Notes: generated by a model not told the origin, from the letters alone. Shown: positions 25,322 through 34,218, counted from the stretch's first letter. The stretch is 48,877 nt of DNA from an uncultured Bacteroidota bacterium (GCA_900696575.1 CAADHD010000019.1:1-48877); one strand, 5' to 3'. Made by a program: numbers and translations.

Positions 25322-26475
25322 TTCAAGTGACGGCTGATGATTTCGTTAAGCTGTGCTGCTCTTTTAGCAATGGTATGGTCGCGCAGGGTACGCTGCTGAC
25401 CGGCTTTGGCAATTTTTTCCATATCATCCGGATGATTCAGCAGCCATTTAATTTTGTCAATGCATTCTTCTGCACTGCGGTAGGTTACAATTTCCTTTTC
25501 GGGTTCGAAGAGTTCATGAATGTTGTCTTTGTAATCGGTTACAAGGCATGTGCCCATTCCGGTAGCTTCGAATAATCGGATGTTTCCGGCACTGTTTCCG
25601 GCCACTTCTCCATGCATGTTAAAACAAATTTTACTGTTGCCTAACAAGGTGTACATTTCTTTTCCGAAAACAGGTGCTTTGATTTTTTGCTTCAGGTTGC
25701 GGCTGTAGTATTTCGTGTTTAGAGATCTGCCAAAATCATGTTTCAGCAATTCGTAAATTTTTCGTGCTGTAAATTTCAGCCTCGATTCGGTGTTGGCGAA
25801 AATTTCTAAATCAAGACCTGCATTAATCATTTTTTCCAGAAAACGGATTCTTCCCTGATGATATGCCGAACCGGTATAAAGCGAACCGGAAAATACAATG
25901 GCATGTTGCTGAGCTGGAACAGGCTTTAAGAAATCAAGAATCCGTGAATCAAATCCGTGATATATCAATGTGCTGTTTAGGCCCAGCGATTTTAATTCAT
26001 TGGCAAATGCCGGTGTACAGGTTATAACAAGGTCAAAGAATTTAAGTTTTGTTTCAATGGATTTATTATAGGGAGCGCAAAGGTGAGTGATCAGTAATTT
26101 CAGTTCGGGAATGGATGAGCGGATGGCTGAAATAAAATAAGGTTCTGCCAGAGAAAGGTCATCAATCCACAAAATGTCAGGTTTTAATTTTTTCAATTGA
26201 TTCAACACGGTTTCATTTACCGGCAAGGTTGGAGTGAAACGATTTTCTATTAACCATGCAAGTTGTAAATCTTTAGCATTGGAAATTATTTCAGTTGCCT
26301 CATATCCGAAATTATTCAGCTCGTGGATATAAGCACTTACTTGATCCAGAACATTAGCAGAGATGTTCTGATACTGCCGGTTGTAAGATGCTGAGGCAGC
26401 AGCCGGATTTGTTTTATAAAACCAATCAATTACCTGAGGGTAATAATTTGTCAGGCGGACAAAGCGATAATTCAT
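25318..26475 (-). CDS. Glycosyltransferase, CgeB/GT4-like (GT-B)
   Basis: 385 residues. The N-terminal half has a Rossmann-like acceptor domain ('LKPDILWIDDLSLAEPYF'); the C-terminal half shows 'NMHGEVAGNSAGNIRLFEATGMGTCLVTDY', the pattern of the Glyco_trans_1_2 domain seen in CgeB-like and spore-maturation glycosyltransferases. Cytoplasmic sugar transfer to the repeat unit; donor unknown. Overlaps the Wzy-like gene upstream and the methyltransferase gene downstream by 4 bases each, a translationally coupled chain. Confidence 0.82.
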   Translation of the reverse strand: MNYRFVRLTNYYPQVIDWFYKTNPAAASASYNRQYQNISANVLDQVSAYIHELNNFGYEATEIISNAKDLQLAWLIENRFTPTLPVNETVLNQLKKLKPDILWIDDLSLAEPYFISAIRSSIPELKLLITHLCAPYNKSIETKLKFFDLVITCTPAFANELKSLGLNSTLIYHGFDSRILDFLKPVPAQQHAIVFSGSLYTGSAYHQGRIRFLEKMINAGLDLEIFANTESRLKFTARKIYELLKHDFGRSLNTKYYSRNLKQKIKAPVFGKEMYTLLGNSKICFNMHGEVAGNSAGNIRLFEATGMGTCLVTDYKDNIHELFEPEKEIVTYRSAEECIDKIKWLLNHPDDMEKIAKAGQQRTLRDHTIAKRAAQLNEIISRHLK

Positions 26476-27788
26476 GCCGGAATTACATTTTTGCGGTAAC
26501 TGCCTTCATCACTTCGGAGAAAAAACATGCCGAATAAAATAAAAACCAGCAACCCTCCCGTAATAAACACTGAAAAGAATGGCGCACTCAGAAAAACAAA
26601 AACATAACTGAAATAAACTCCGAAATAAGATTGACTGAGTCTAAGTGACTTTAAAAAGGAAAATAAAACGGTAAAGCCTGCCGCAAAAAGAAAAACACCG
26701 GGCCAGCCTGCATTCATAAATCCATCCGATACAATTCCGTTATTGCCATACACTCCCTCTTCATTCCAGAAGTGTTCAATGATAACGAAGCCGGCCGGTT
26801 TATCAAAAGGAGAATGTATAAACCAACTGAACAGATTGCTCTCGGCAAACCATAAATGATGATCCATAAAGAAATCAAAATAAAACCTGTTGAGTAAAGC
26901 AGGAATAAACAGCATACGGTTTATGAAGGTTCCGCTCAACACAGGTTGATCAAGTAATAAATTATCAATAAAAGGAAAAATCATCATGAGCAATGCGATC
27001 AAAAACAGAAAGCTATTCACTTTTGCTGTAAAGCTTTTTCCGATAAAGTAAAAGAACAACACTATCAGAGTGGAAAAATAAACAAGTTTGTTGCCTGAAA
27101 TAAGATACAGAACGAGCAACATGAGGACCGGAATAAGTGCCAGTTTATATTTTTTTTCAGTAAAAGATAGGACCAAGGCCACCGGTAATATGCATTTCGA
27201 AAGCAGGTGAAAAGAATAGTTGGCAATTCCGCTGATGTGTTTGCTGAATTCTTCCCGGGTTTCGTAAATTTCTTTTAACAGTAAAGTATTGAAATTAATA
27301 GCAGCTCCGGTTTTAAATAGAATCCAAGCAAAGGGAATGAGTGCAAATAGAATCAAAGCTGCTGAATTCCCCTTTTGAAAAGTCTTAAATTCCGGTATCC
27401 TGAAACGTATTAATCCGCTTAAAGGAAAAATGATAAGAAAAATGGTATTGGCAATTAACGGGCTGAATTCAGCATGACCGTAAGAAAACAAAATTGCATT
27501 GGGAATAAAAAAGAAAAAAACAAGCAAGATGAAGATGCTGAATAGAAAACCTTCATTCTTCAACAGCTTGAATGCTATGCCGAAAAGTAATGAAAACAGC
27601 CCCCAGGTCAGAATAGTTCTGGAAACAGATGGCATGTAAGCAAATCCCATGTAATTATATTTCGGTACAATCAGCAATACATAGTAAAGCGATAAAATGA
27701 AAAAGCATGCAGCGCAGAAACCGAATCCGGCAATAAACTCTTTTTTAATTTTCCATTGAATGGTGCCGGATAAATCAGGTATGTTCAT
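26472..27788 (-). CDS. Wzy-like O-antigen polymerase candidate (membrane protein)
   Basis: 438 residues from the ATG at 27788 ('MNIPDLSGT'); the longer frame starts at TTG 27815 and is less likely. About twelve to fourteen hydrophobic segments, with a long extracytoplasmic loop around residues 290-350 ('HHLWFAESNLFSWFIHSPF', 'NEEGVYGNNGIVSDGF'), the typical topology of Wzy polymerases. Sequence is too divergent for a firm family call; position between the Wzz-like gene and glycosyltransferases supports it. Confidence 0.65.
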   Translation of the reverse strand: MNIPDLSGTIQWKIKKEFIAGFGFCAACFFILSLYYVLLIVPKYNYMGFAYMPSVSRTILTWGLFSLLFGIAFKLLKNEGFLFSIFILLVFFFFIPNAILFSYGHAEFSPLIANTIFLIIFPLSGLIRFRIPEFKTFQKGNSAALILFALIPFAWILFKTGAAINFNTLLLKEIYETREEFSKHISGIANYSFHLLSKCILPVALVLSFTEKKYKLALIPVLMLLVLYLISGNKLVYFSTLIVLFFYFIGKSFTAKVNSFLFLIALLMMIFPFIDNLLLDQPVLSGTFINRMLFIPALLNRFYFDFFMDHHLWFAESNLFSWFIHSPFDKPAGFVIIEHFWNEEGVYGNNGIVSDGFMNAGWPGVFLFAAGFTVLFSFLKSLRLSQSYFGVYFSYVFVFLSAPFFSVFITGGLLVFILFGMFFLRSDEGSYRKNVIPA

Positions 27789-27831
27789 TTGTGCAAAATA
27801 GCTGTTGCTAATCAACGAAAGTATTCCGGTA

Positions 27832-28572
27832 TCAGGATGTCTTTTTTTTCGCTGATTGATATGATTCTGAAAGAAAGGAAACCATTAACCCTGCTAACAG
27901 CCCAATAACGGAAAGCCCTGCCAGCAGCATACTTCTTTCTCTGTGTTGAGAAATGAAAACGGGTGCATTATCAACCATGTTAATTTCGAATACGGCATCG
28001 TTTTGTAGTTGAGTTTTGATTTCAGATTGCTTCTGCAATATGGCAAGGCATTTTTCAGTAATTGTATTTTCACTCTTGCATATTGAATCTGCCATCAATT
28101 TCAACTCTTTAAGAAAGGCTGACTTTATCTCTCTTTGTTTTTCATGCTCTTTATTGAGGCCTTCGTGATTAATCAATTCTTTATGAAACGCAGACAATAA
28201 TTGAGGCATGGCTGCGCTGTCAAAAGCAGAAATTGAAATTACTAATCTTGACTCTTTCAACGCATTTAAAATCAGTTTCGGTTCGATGTTACGAAGTGAA
28301 GAAATATTTTCCTGTTTAGTTGAAACTATTTTTCCAGCTAAAGATCTGGTGACGTCATAGATGTATTCATTTTCACAGGCTGATTTCAAAACAAAATCCT
28401 GTTTATAGAAATCTTTTCCGGGTTTCATTCCGGTGGTATAAATGTAAAAGCCTGAAAGCAAGCCGGCCATTACAAAAACGAGTATCAGGAAGATTTTCCT
28501 TTTAAAAAGCAGTAAAAGGCCGTAAGCAAACCGGATTAAGTCCAATTCCTGATTTTCGTTTTCGGATGGCAT
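27832..28572 (-). CDS. Wzz-like chain-length regulator candidate
   Basis: 246 residues from the ATG at 28572 ('MPSENENQ'); a TTG lies 12 bases earlier. Two transmembrane segments bracket the protein (about residues 27-47 and 212-232) with a mostly helical periplasmic region of about 160 residues between them, the layout of Wzz/polysaccharide co-polymerases. No C-terminal tyrosine kinase domain. Likely sets glycan chain length together with the Wzy-like protein encoded 43 bases downstream. It begins 14 bases after the rny stop, so the polysaccharide genes may be read through from the zapA-rny unit. Confidence 0.65.
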   Translation of the reverse strand: MPSENENQELDLIRFAYGLLLLFKRKIFLILVFVMAGLLSGFYIYTTGMKPGKDFYKQDFVLKSACENEYIYDVTRSLAGKIVSTKQENISSLRNIEPKLILNALKESRLVISISAFDSAAMPQLLSAFHKELINHEGLNKEHEKQREIKSAFLKELKLMADSICKSENTITEKCLAILQKQSEIKTQLQNDAVFEINMVDNAPVFISQHRERSMLLAGLSVIGLLAGLMVSFLSESYQSAKKKTS

Positions 28573-28586
28573 GCAGTTAAGCAATT

Positions 28587-30155
28587 TTACTTAGCCACGT
28601 TCACAGCCCGTGTTTCCCTGATTACGGTAACACGCACCTGCCCGGGATAAGTCATTTCGTTTTGTATGCGTTGCGCAATTTCAAAAGACATGTTCTCGGC
28701 AAGTTTATCATCCACCTTATCACTTTCCACAATGACGCGAAGTTCGCGACCTGCCTGTATGGCAAACGCTTTTTCAACTCCTTTGTAAGTAAGCGCTAAT
28801 CCTTCCAGGTCTTTCAAACGTTTGATGTATTGCTCGGCAATTTCACGTCTTGCACCGGGCCTTGCACCGGATATAGCATCACAAACCTGGATAATTGGAG
28901 AAAGGAGACTGGTCATTTCAACTTCGTCATGGTGCGCACCAATGGCATTGCAAACCTCCGGATTTTCTTTATTCTTTTCGGCTAACTTCATTCCGAGAAT
29001 AGCATGAGGAAGTTCCGGTTGGTCATCCGGCACTTTACCTATATCATGCAGAAGCCCGGCACGTTTAGCAAGTTTGGTATTCAAACCAAGTTCGGCAGCC
29101 ATTATGGCACAGAGGTTTGCAACTTCGCGTGAGTGCTGTAACAAATTCTGTCCGTAAGATGAACGGTATTTCATTCTGCCAACCATACGTATTAACTCAG
29201 GAGCAAGCCCGTGAATTCCTAAATCAATGCAGGTGCGTTTTCCGGTTTCAATTATTTCATCCTCCAACTGCTTACGTACTTTATTAACAACTTCTTCAAT
29301 GCGTGCAGGGTGAATGCGTCCATCACTGACTAACTGATGTAAAGCAAGCCTTGCTAACTCGCGCCTTACCGGGTCAAATCCGGAAAGGATAATAGCCTCA
29401 GGAGTATCGTCAACTACAATTTCAATTCCTGTTGCTGCTTCGAGGGCACGTATATTTCTTCCTTCGCGGCCAATAATTCGTCCTTTCACTTCATCGTTTT
29501 CAATATTGAAAACAGTTACCGAATTTTCAACCGCTTGCTCCGTTGCTACTCTTTGTATGGTTTGAATTACAATTCGTTTTGCTTCTTTATTGGCGGTGAG
29601 TTTAGCCTCATCCATTATTTCTTTTATGTAAGACTGCGCACCGGTCTTGGCTTCTTCTTTCAATGCATTGATAAGCTGGTTTTTTGCTTCATCGGCAGAG
29701 ATGCCGGCAATTTTTTCGAGCGCTTCTACCTGCTTCTGATGCTGTTTGTTTATTTCTTCCATCTTGCGGTCAAGAACCTGCTTCTGGTTAAAGAAGTTTG
29801 TTTTCATGCTTTCCGCTTCATTTTGTTTACGTTGAAGCTGTTCCATTTTCTGAGAGATGGCTTGTTCTTTCTGCTTGATGCGGTTTTCGGCAATGGTAAT
29901 TTGTTTTTCTTTTTCCCGGATAGAGTTTTCGTGTTCCTGTTTTAATTGATAGAAGCGGTCTTTTGCTTTTAACTCTTTGTCTTTAAGCATGACTTCCGCT
30001 TTAGCCTCTGCGTCCTTTATGATGGCTTGAGCACGTTCCTGAGCGGCTAACTCTTTGGTTTTATTTGATTTACGGGTGAGCGCCCAGGTAAGGGCAATGC
30101 CGACTACTAATGAAGTAGTACCCACGGCAATTATTAGAATCATTTGTTCGTCCAT
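28587..30155 (-). CDS. rny: Ribonuclease Y
   Basis: 522 residues, the standard length. An N-terminal membrane anchor (about 5-24) is followed by a long coiled coil (about 35-180), a KH RNA-binding domain with '[15 protein letters not shown]' at 225-239, and an HD domain with H341, H370-D371 ('LLHDIGKVP') and H408-H409-D410. Membrane-tethered endoribonuclease that initiates mRNA decay. It lies downstream of zapA and a structured RNA element; a weak promoter-like TATATTTT stands in the 120 bases before its ATG. Confidence 0.96.
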   Translation of the reverse strand: MDEQMILIIAVGTTSLVVGIALTWALTRKSNKTKELAAQERAQAIIKDAEAKAEVMLKDKELKAKDRFYQLKQEHENSIREKEKQITIAENRIKQKEQAISQKMEQLQRKQNEAESMKTNFFNQKQVLDRKMEEINKQHQKQVEALEKIAGISADEAKNQLINALKEEAKTGAQSYIKEIMDEAKLTANKEAKRIVIQTIQRVATEQAVENSVTVFNIENDEVKGRIIGREGRNIRALEAATGIEIVVDDTPEAIILSGFDPVRRELARLALHQLVSDGRIHPARIEEVVNKVRKQLEDEIIETGKRTCIDLGIHGLAPELIRMVGRMKYRSSYGQNLLQHSREVANLCAIMAAELGLNTKLAKRAGLLHDIGKVPDDQPELPHAILGMKLAEKNKENPEVCNAIGAHHDEVEMTSLLSPIIQVCDAISGARPGARREIAEQYIKRLKDLEGLALTYKGVEKAFAIQAGRELRVIVESDKVDDKLAENMSFEIAQRIQNEMTYPGQVRVTVIRETRAVNVAK

Positions 30156-30270
30156 AATAATGTTAATGTGATAGAATTTATGAAAAGTTGAATTGTAAAA
30201 TATATTGAGAATTGACTGTCAGTTGTTTTTCTGACCTGCATTAAAGAGCAGACAGGAAATTGGAGAAATA

Positions 30271-30476
30271 AAAAAACCCGCGATAAATCCTGTTGTAAAT
30301 AAACCCCAGATGATAAGGGCGGAGTTGCCGGAAGTTTCTTTCTACTGCTGTTGTCCTTTCGTTCAATCCTCCCACGCGGAGCGTGGGGATATGCAGCCTG
30401 AATTACGCATCCATGAGCTTATATTCTCCTTTTTTTGTTTGTGTTGAGTTTAAAACATGATCAGAATTTACGCGGG
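30271..30476 (-). ncRNA. Structured RNA, candidate 6S-like RNA between zapA and rny
   Basis: On the minus strand a roughly 200-base segment is closed by its own ends: the 5' arm CCCGCGTAAATTCT (from 30476) pairs with the 3' arm AGGATTTATCGCGGG, leaving only a two-base internal mismatch. The 3' arm is followed by a T run, so the closing stem ends like an intrinsic terminator. Inside are a perfect 7-bp hairpin (30371-30387) and a 3'-side stem AACTCC/GGGGTT. Size, long closing stem and position between zapA and rny fit a 6S RNA (ssrS lies beside zapA in Gammaproteobacteria). No covariance search could be run, and no clear promoter is seen directly upstream; it might be processed from the zapA transcript. 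Confidence 0.55.
30371..30387. repeat. Perfect hairpin inside the candidate ncRNA
   Basis: CCCACGC / GCGTGGG with a GGA loop, 7 bp, all Watson-Crick. It lies near the middle of the structured RNA and could be its terminal stem, or a dispersed palindromic unit. Confidence 0.5.
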
Positions 30477-30486
30477 TTTTCTTAGT

Positions 30487-30507
30487 TGCCCGCTAAACTG
30501 GCGGGCA
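30487..30507. repeat. G/C-rich hairpin after zapA
   Basis: TGCCCGCT / GGCGGGCA around AAACT (8 bp including one G-T pair). It sits between the zapA stop and the 5' end of the candidate ncRNA. No T run follows on the minus strand, so it is more likely a processing or pausing hairpin, or a dispersed palindrome, than a terminator. Confidence 0.45.
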
Positions 30508-30536
30508 GAAAATCCATTTGGTATGTAAAAGAACGT

Positions 30537-30830
30537 CTACAATGCAGCGATGTACTTGCCAAGCAGTTCGTTGGCTTCGTCTAATTTGGCCAGATCAACT
30601 TCCGAAAGTTCATTCGAACCCTGCTTCTTCATTGATTCGGTTGCGAAATAAAGTGCAGCCATGGCTAATAAATCACGCATGTCTTCAATGTTATATTTCG
30701 CATCGTACTCCTTAAGTATTTCGTTAAGTTTCTGTTCAGCCTGCTGCACAAACTGAACTTCATCCTTACTCACCAGCGTTTTATAATCACGCTTTCCTAT
30801 CTGTACTTTTATGGAGACCTGGTTGCTCAT
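30537..30830 (-). CDS. zapA: Cell division protein ZapA
   Basis: 97 residues, normal ZapA size. N-terminal beta-rich 'VSIKVQIGKRDYKTLVS' followed by a long amphipathic helix with 'YNIEDMRDLLAMAALYFATE', the typical ZapA pattern. Binds and bundles FtsZ at mid-cell. It is 6 bases downstream of a coiled-coil gene and is followed by the structured RNA element and rny, a recurrent Bacteroidota neighbourhood. Confidence 0.88.
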   Translation of the reverse strand: MSNQVSIKVQIGKRDYKTLVSKDEVQFVQQAEQKLNEILKEYDAKYNIEDMRDLLAMAALYFATESMKKQGSNELSEVDLAKLDEANELLGKYIAAL

Positions 30831-30836
30831 TGGTAG

Positions 30837-31136
30837 TTATTGATGGAGGATAGCAAGGCATCGGTCAATCTCATGGATGTATTTGTTGAGTTTGACTTTA
30901 AGGTCGCGGGTATTCTGATCGCCACCCGCATCAGTACCTAATGCCTGCGCCAGCCTTAATGTTTTATTGGTATCTTCTGCCAGTTTAAGCTGGTGTTTAA
31001 GTTCCTGAATCTGTTGTGAAAGTTTTTCGTTGGATGACTTTAACCTGGCGTTTTCTTCACTCAATGATTTATGCAGGCTGAGTATTTTTTTTACTCTGCT
31101 TTGTAGTTCTGCAATAACGGAAACCTGCTTGTTCAT
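30837..31136 (-). CDS. Small coiled-coil protein upstream of zapA
   Basis: 99 residues, predicted to be one long coiled coil: heptad-like Leu/Ile spacing from residue 5 to about 65 ('RVKKILSLHKSLSEENARLK'), then a short second helix. No catalytic motif. The position directly before zapA suggests a division-associated partner, a ZapB-like role by analogy only. First gene of the unit, with a strong Bacteroidota promoter 22 bases upstream. Confidence 0.75.
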   Translation of the reverse strand: MNKQVSVIAELQSRVKKILSLHKSLSEENARLKSSNEKLSQQIQELKHQLKLAEDTNKTLRLAQALGTDAGGDQNTRDLKVKLNKYIHEIDRCLAILHQ

Positions 31137-31157
31137 TGATGTTATTTAATTTGAAAG

Positions 31158-31190
31158 CAAAGCTAAATTCTTTTATAAGTAATTTCCAAA
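31158..31190 (-). promoter_or_regulatory. Strong Bacteroidota-type promoter (TTTG-N21-TAGCTTTG)
   Basis: On the minus strand TTTG (31190-31187) and TAGCTTTG (31165-31158) are separated by 21 bases, a full match to the -33/-7 consensus. It drives the coiled-coil gene, zapA and possibly the ncRNA and rny. Confidence 0.7.
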
Positions 31191-31249
31191 TAAAAACCCG
31201 AAAATAGTTTTAAACCGGTTGTAATTATCATGCTTTACATCTTTGCACC

Positions 31250-32944
31250 ATGAGCAGAGTCATATTCCCGGTTTTATTTTCTTTTCTGATGTCAGTGCCT
31301 GTTCAGGCTCAAGTAAGCTTTAGCAATCCTTTACTTATTCCGCCTGCGCTTTCCGGCTCGTTTGCTGAAATCAGAAGTAATCATTTCCATTCAGGAATTG
31401 ATCTCAGAACGAACGAGGCAGAAGGGTTGCCGGTGCTTGCTGCTGCTGACGGATTCATCAGTCGCATTAAGGTAAGTGCAACAGGGTTCGGAAAGGCAGT
31501 TTACCTGAAACACTCTTCAGGAGTTACAACCGTGTATGCCCATTTGCATCATTTTAATGATACCCTTGAAAAACTTGTGGAGACCGAGCAGTACCTGAAA
31601 AAATCTTTTGAAGTAGAATTGTTTCCTGCCGAAAGAAGCTTGCCGGTTGATCAGGGACAGTTGATCGGCTTTTCCGGCAATACAGGAAGCTCGGCAGGCC
31701 CCCATCTGCATTTTGAAATCAGAGATACAAAAACAGAAATGCCTTTTAATCCTCTTTCAAAACTATATCCGATGGAAGATACTATTGCTCCCGTCATCAG
31801 AAATATCATGTTGATTGATTATGCACCGTTTAATGAAGCCTTCTACCCAATTACACGAACTGTAATACCTTTTAACGATCCGGAAGTTACTCCGGTAGCT
31901 CCAACTGATACGTTGAGTTTTACTTCATTGGCAGGAATTGCCGTTGAAGCAGACGACAGAATGAATGGCTCGAATGCTATGCTCGGGGTTCAGAAGCTTA
32001 TTCTGAAAGTAGATGGAAAGGTTGCATTCAGTTTTGAAGTAGAGAGGTTTTCGTTTGGTGAAACACGGTATGTGAATGCAAGCATTGATTATTCGCAGTT
32101 AATCGAACAGGGAAAAACTTTTATTTTATTGCATCATCTTCCGGGCAATGATTTCAGCGCATTGAGTTCTCAGAAAAACTCAGGAATTTTGGATGGTGAA
32201 CCAAGCAGGATTTTACAATGTGAAGTTTCGGTTATTGATTTTCATGGAAATTCTGTATCCCAAATTTTCCACATTCGGAAAGCAAGCCAAAAGACTTTAC
32301 CGTTATTTCCTGAAAGCAACCGTTACATTGCTTTCAACAAAAGCCCGATGGCCCGAAATGATCAAGCCAGAATTGAATTTCCATCAGGCAGGGTTACGTA
32401 TAACATCCATGATTTTGATTTTCTGACGGTTGATTCCTCTATAGCTGAGTTTTCAAGTTTTGTTATGGCAGGATCTTCCTCAATACCGCTGCATCAATCG
32501 TGTGAACTTTCCATAAAAACCGGAAATCTTCCCGTCTCGCTTCAACCTAAATCCGTAATTGTAAAACTAAACGATAAAAATGAAAGAATAAGCATGGGCG
32601 GAGTTTTTCAGGATGGATGGGTTAAAAGTTCAATTAGGACGTTTGGAAACTTTTTTGTAACTATTGATACCATTGCACCGGTTATAAACCCTTTAGGCAT
32701 TACAAATGATTTGATATGGCAGAGAAGTATTATCTCTTTCAAGTTGTCGGATGATTTATCAGGAATAGATAAGTATGAGATGACAGTGGATGGGAAATGG
32801 GTTCCGGCCAATTTTGATCTGAAAACCGGTCATTTGTTTTTTGTGGTACCTGCCGGCCAAACTGCTACAGAAAGAAATATAAAAGTTAAGGTAACCGACC
32901 GGAAAGGAAACAGATCGGTATTTGAAGGCAGATTCAGTTTTTAA
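31250..32944 (+). CDS. Secreted M23 family metallopeptidase
   Basis: 564 residues. Signal peptide at 1-20 ('PVQAQ'). The LytM/M23 domain covers about residues 40-165: 'NHFHSGIDLR' gives Zn ligands H47 and D51, and 'GPHLHFEIRD' gives the catalytic/ligand His pair H152 and H154. The remaining 400 residues are beta-rich without a family I recognise, ending in an Ig-like segment ('IAPVINPLGI'). Likely cuts or remodels peptidoglycan crosslinks in the periplasm; some M23 proteins are inactive regulators, but here the ligands are intact. The ATG is 4 bases after a CATCTTTG element, so the message may be nearly leaderless. Convergent with pyrE (7-base gap). Confidence 0.9.
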   Translation: MSRVIFPVLFSFLMSVPVQAQVSFSNPLLIPPALSGSFAEIRSNHFHSGIDLRTNEAEGLPVLAAADGFISRIKVSATGFGKAVYLKHSSGVTTVYAHLHHFNDTLEKLVETEQYLKKSFEVELFPAERSLPVDQGQLIGFSGNTGSSAGPHLHFEIRDTKTEMPFNPLSKLYPMEDTIAPVIRNIMLIDYAPFNEAFYPITRTVIPFNDPEVTPVAPTDTLSFTSLAGIAVEADDRMNGSNAMLGVQKLILKVDGKVAFSFEVERFSFGETRYVNASIDYSQLIEQGKTFILLHHLPGNDFSALSSQKNSGILDGEPSRILQCEVSVIDFHGNSVSQIFHIRKASQKTLPLFPESNRYIAFNKSPMARNDQARIEFPSGRVTYNIHDFDFLTVDSSIAEFSSFVMAGSSSIPLHQSCELSIKTGNLPVSLQPKSVIVKLNDKNERISMGGVFQDGWVKSSIRTFGNFFVTIDTIAPVINPLGITNDLIWQRSIISFKLSDDLSGIDKYEMTVDGKWVPANFDLKTGHLFFVVPAGQTATERNIKVKVTDRKGNRSVFEGRFSF

Positions 32945-32951
32945 AAAAAAA

Positions 32952-33584
32952 TTATTTGCCCCATTCTGCAGGATTCTCACGCCAGCGTTTAAGATGTTCA
33001 ATCTGATCTGCACGGATAAACTTAGCCAAAGAGGCAATACGTACCAATGTTTCGTAATTGCTTAATGAGTAAAACGGAACACCGGCCTTGCGGAAATTTT
33101 CTGCCGCTTCGGGAAATCCGTAAGTAAAAACGGAAGCCATCCCTTTCACTATAACTCCGGCAGCGCGTAATGAATTAACAGCATTCAAACTGCTTTTGCC
33201 TGTGGAGATTAAATCTTCAATTACCACAGCCGACATGCCGGGATGTACTTCGCCTTCAATCAAATTCTTCATCCCATGCTCTTTAGGAGTACTACGAACA
33301 TAAACAAAAGGAAGCCCCATGGCTTCGGCTACAAGTACGCCCTGTGCAATGGCTGCCGTGGCCACTCCGGCTATTAAATCAGGCCGTCCAAAACGCTGCC
33401 CAATAAGTTTAACAAGTTCTTGTCTTATAAATGTACGCACCCGCGGATGCGAAAGCGTAATACGGTTATCACAATAAACCGGAGACTTCCATCCCGAAGC
33501 CCAGGTAAACGGTTGTTCAGGCTGAAGCTTAACGGCTTTCACCTGAAGAAGGAATTCGGCTATTTTTGACGCGGTATCTTCCAT
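32952..33584 (-). CDS. pyrE: Orotate phosphoribosyltransferase
   Basis: 210 residues from the ATG at 33584 ('MEDTASKIAEFLL'), the family's usual length; the frame could extend to 33623 but would then cross the divergent NUDIX gene's start. The PRPP-binding motif 'AVVIEDLISTGKSS' is intact, and 'YVRSTPKEHGMKNLIEG' is the typical catalytic loop. Reaction: orotate plus PRPP to OMP in UMP synthesis. Divergent to the NUDIX gene with 13 bases between the two starts. Confidence 0.95.
   Translation of the reverse strand: MEDTASKIAEFLLQVKAVKLQPEQPFTWASGWKSPVYCDNRITLSHPRVRTFIRQELVKLIGQRFGRPDLIAGVATAAIAQGVLVAEAMGLPFVYVRSTPKEHGMKNLIEGEVHPGMSAVVIEDLISTGKSSLNAVNSLRAAGVIVKGMASVFTYGFPEAAENFRKAGVPFYSLSNYETLVRIASLAKFIRADQIEHLKRWRENPAEWGK
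33561..33568 (+). promoter_or_regulatory. Candidate -7 element for the NUDIX gene (TATTTTTG)
   Basis: Exact TAnnTTTG, 29 bases before the NUDIX ATG and inside the first codons of pyrE. No clear -33 partner. Confidence 0.4.
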
Positions 33585-33597
33585 CAAAAGCGCCACA

Positions 33598-34218
33598 ATG
33601 TACAAAGTTTTTGTAAACAACAAACCTGTTTTTTTTCTGCATAAAATGAATATGCCTCATCCTGCAGATGCGGATGATTTGGTAATTCCCTTTAATGGAA
33701 GGCAGACAATGGAAGACATTCTGAAAGTAGGGTATTCGAAAAATTCAATTCGAAAAATTTACCTCATTACCCAATCTGCTGATGAAGCCATGCATCACTT
33801 TTTAAGTTATTTCAAAATCATACATGCAGCAGGAGGTATTGTTATTAATGGTAACAATGAATTACTGGTGATTTACCGAAATGGAATCTGGGATTTGCCG
33901 AAAGGCAAAATTGAAAGAGATGAGTCACCTCAGGAAGGCGCTATGCGCGAAGTTTGCGAAGAAACCGGAATTTGCAATCTCGCTATTATTGGATTTGCCG
34001 AAGAAACATGGCATACCTATTATCATAACCAAACTCCGATAATGAAACATACTTCCTGGTATAAAATGAAATCATCATACACCGGAGAATTTAAACTTCA
34101 GAAGGAAGAAGGCATCGAAGAGGCCCGATGGATACAGCGGGAGAAAGTCAAAAAAGTACTTAACGCAGCATATCCTTCAATAGCCGGCTTGATTGAAAAT
34201 TACTTTTTAAATAGTTAA
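33598..34218 (+). CDS. NUDIX hydrolase
   Basis: 206 residues. A complete Nudix box, G-x5-E-x7-R-E-V-x-E-E-x-G-I, runs from G103 to I125. The first 75 residues form an extra N-terminal domain ('MYKVFVNNKPVFF') common in Bacteroidota homologues. It hydrolyses a nucleoside diphosphate linked to another group; the substrate cannot be inferred. 'GIWDLPKGKIERDE' is the generic pattern. Its stop overlaps the 3' end of the convergent small membrane gene by 4 bases. Confidence 0.92.
   Translation: MYKVFVNNKPVFFLHKMNMPHPADADDLVIPFNGRQTMEDILKVGYSKNSIRKIYLITQSADEAMHHFLSYFKIIHAAGGIVINGNNELLVIYRNGIWDLPKGKIERDESPQEGAMREVCEETGICNLAIIGFAEETWHTYYHNQTPIMKHTSWYKMKSSYTGEFKLQKEEGIEEARWIQREKVKKVLNAAYPSIAGLIENYFLNS

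Noticed and set aside
29535-29945. 136-codon plus-strand frame opposite rny, rich in Phe and Leu
   Set aside because: Complement of the Lys/Glu-rich coiled coil of ribonuclease Y, which always gives Phe/Leu-rich antisense frames.
30277-30480. Candidate ncRNA read on the plus strand
   Set aside because: The closing stem also works on plus, but the better T run and all neighbouring genes are on minus; plus orientation is not excluded.
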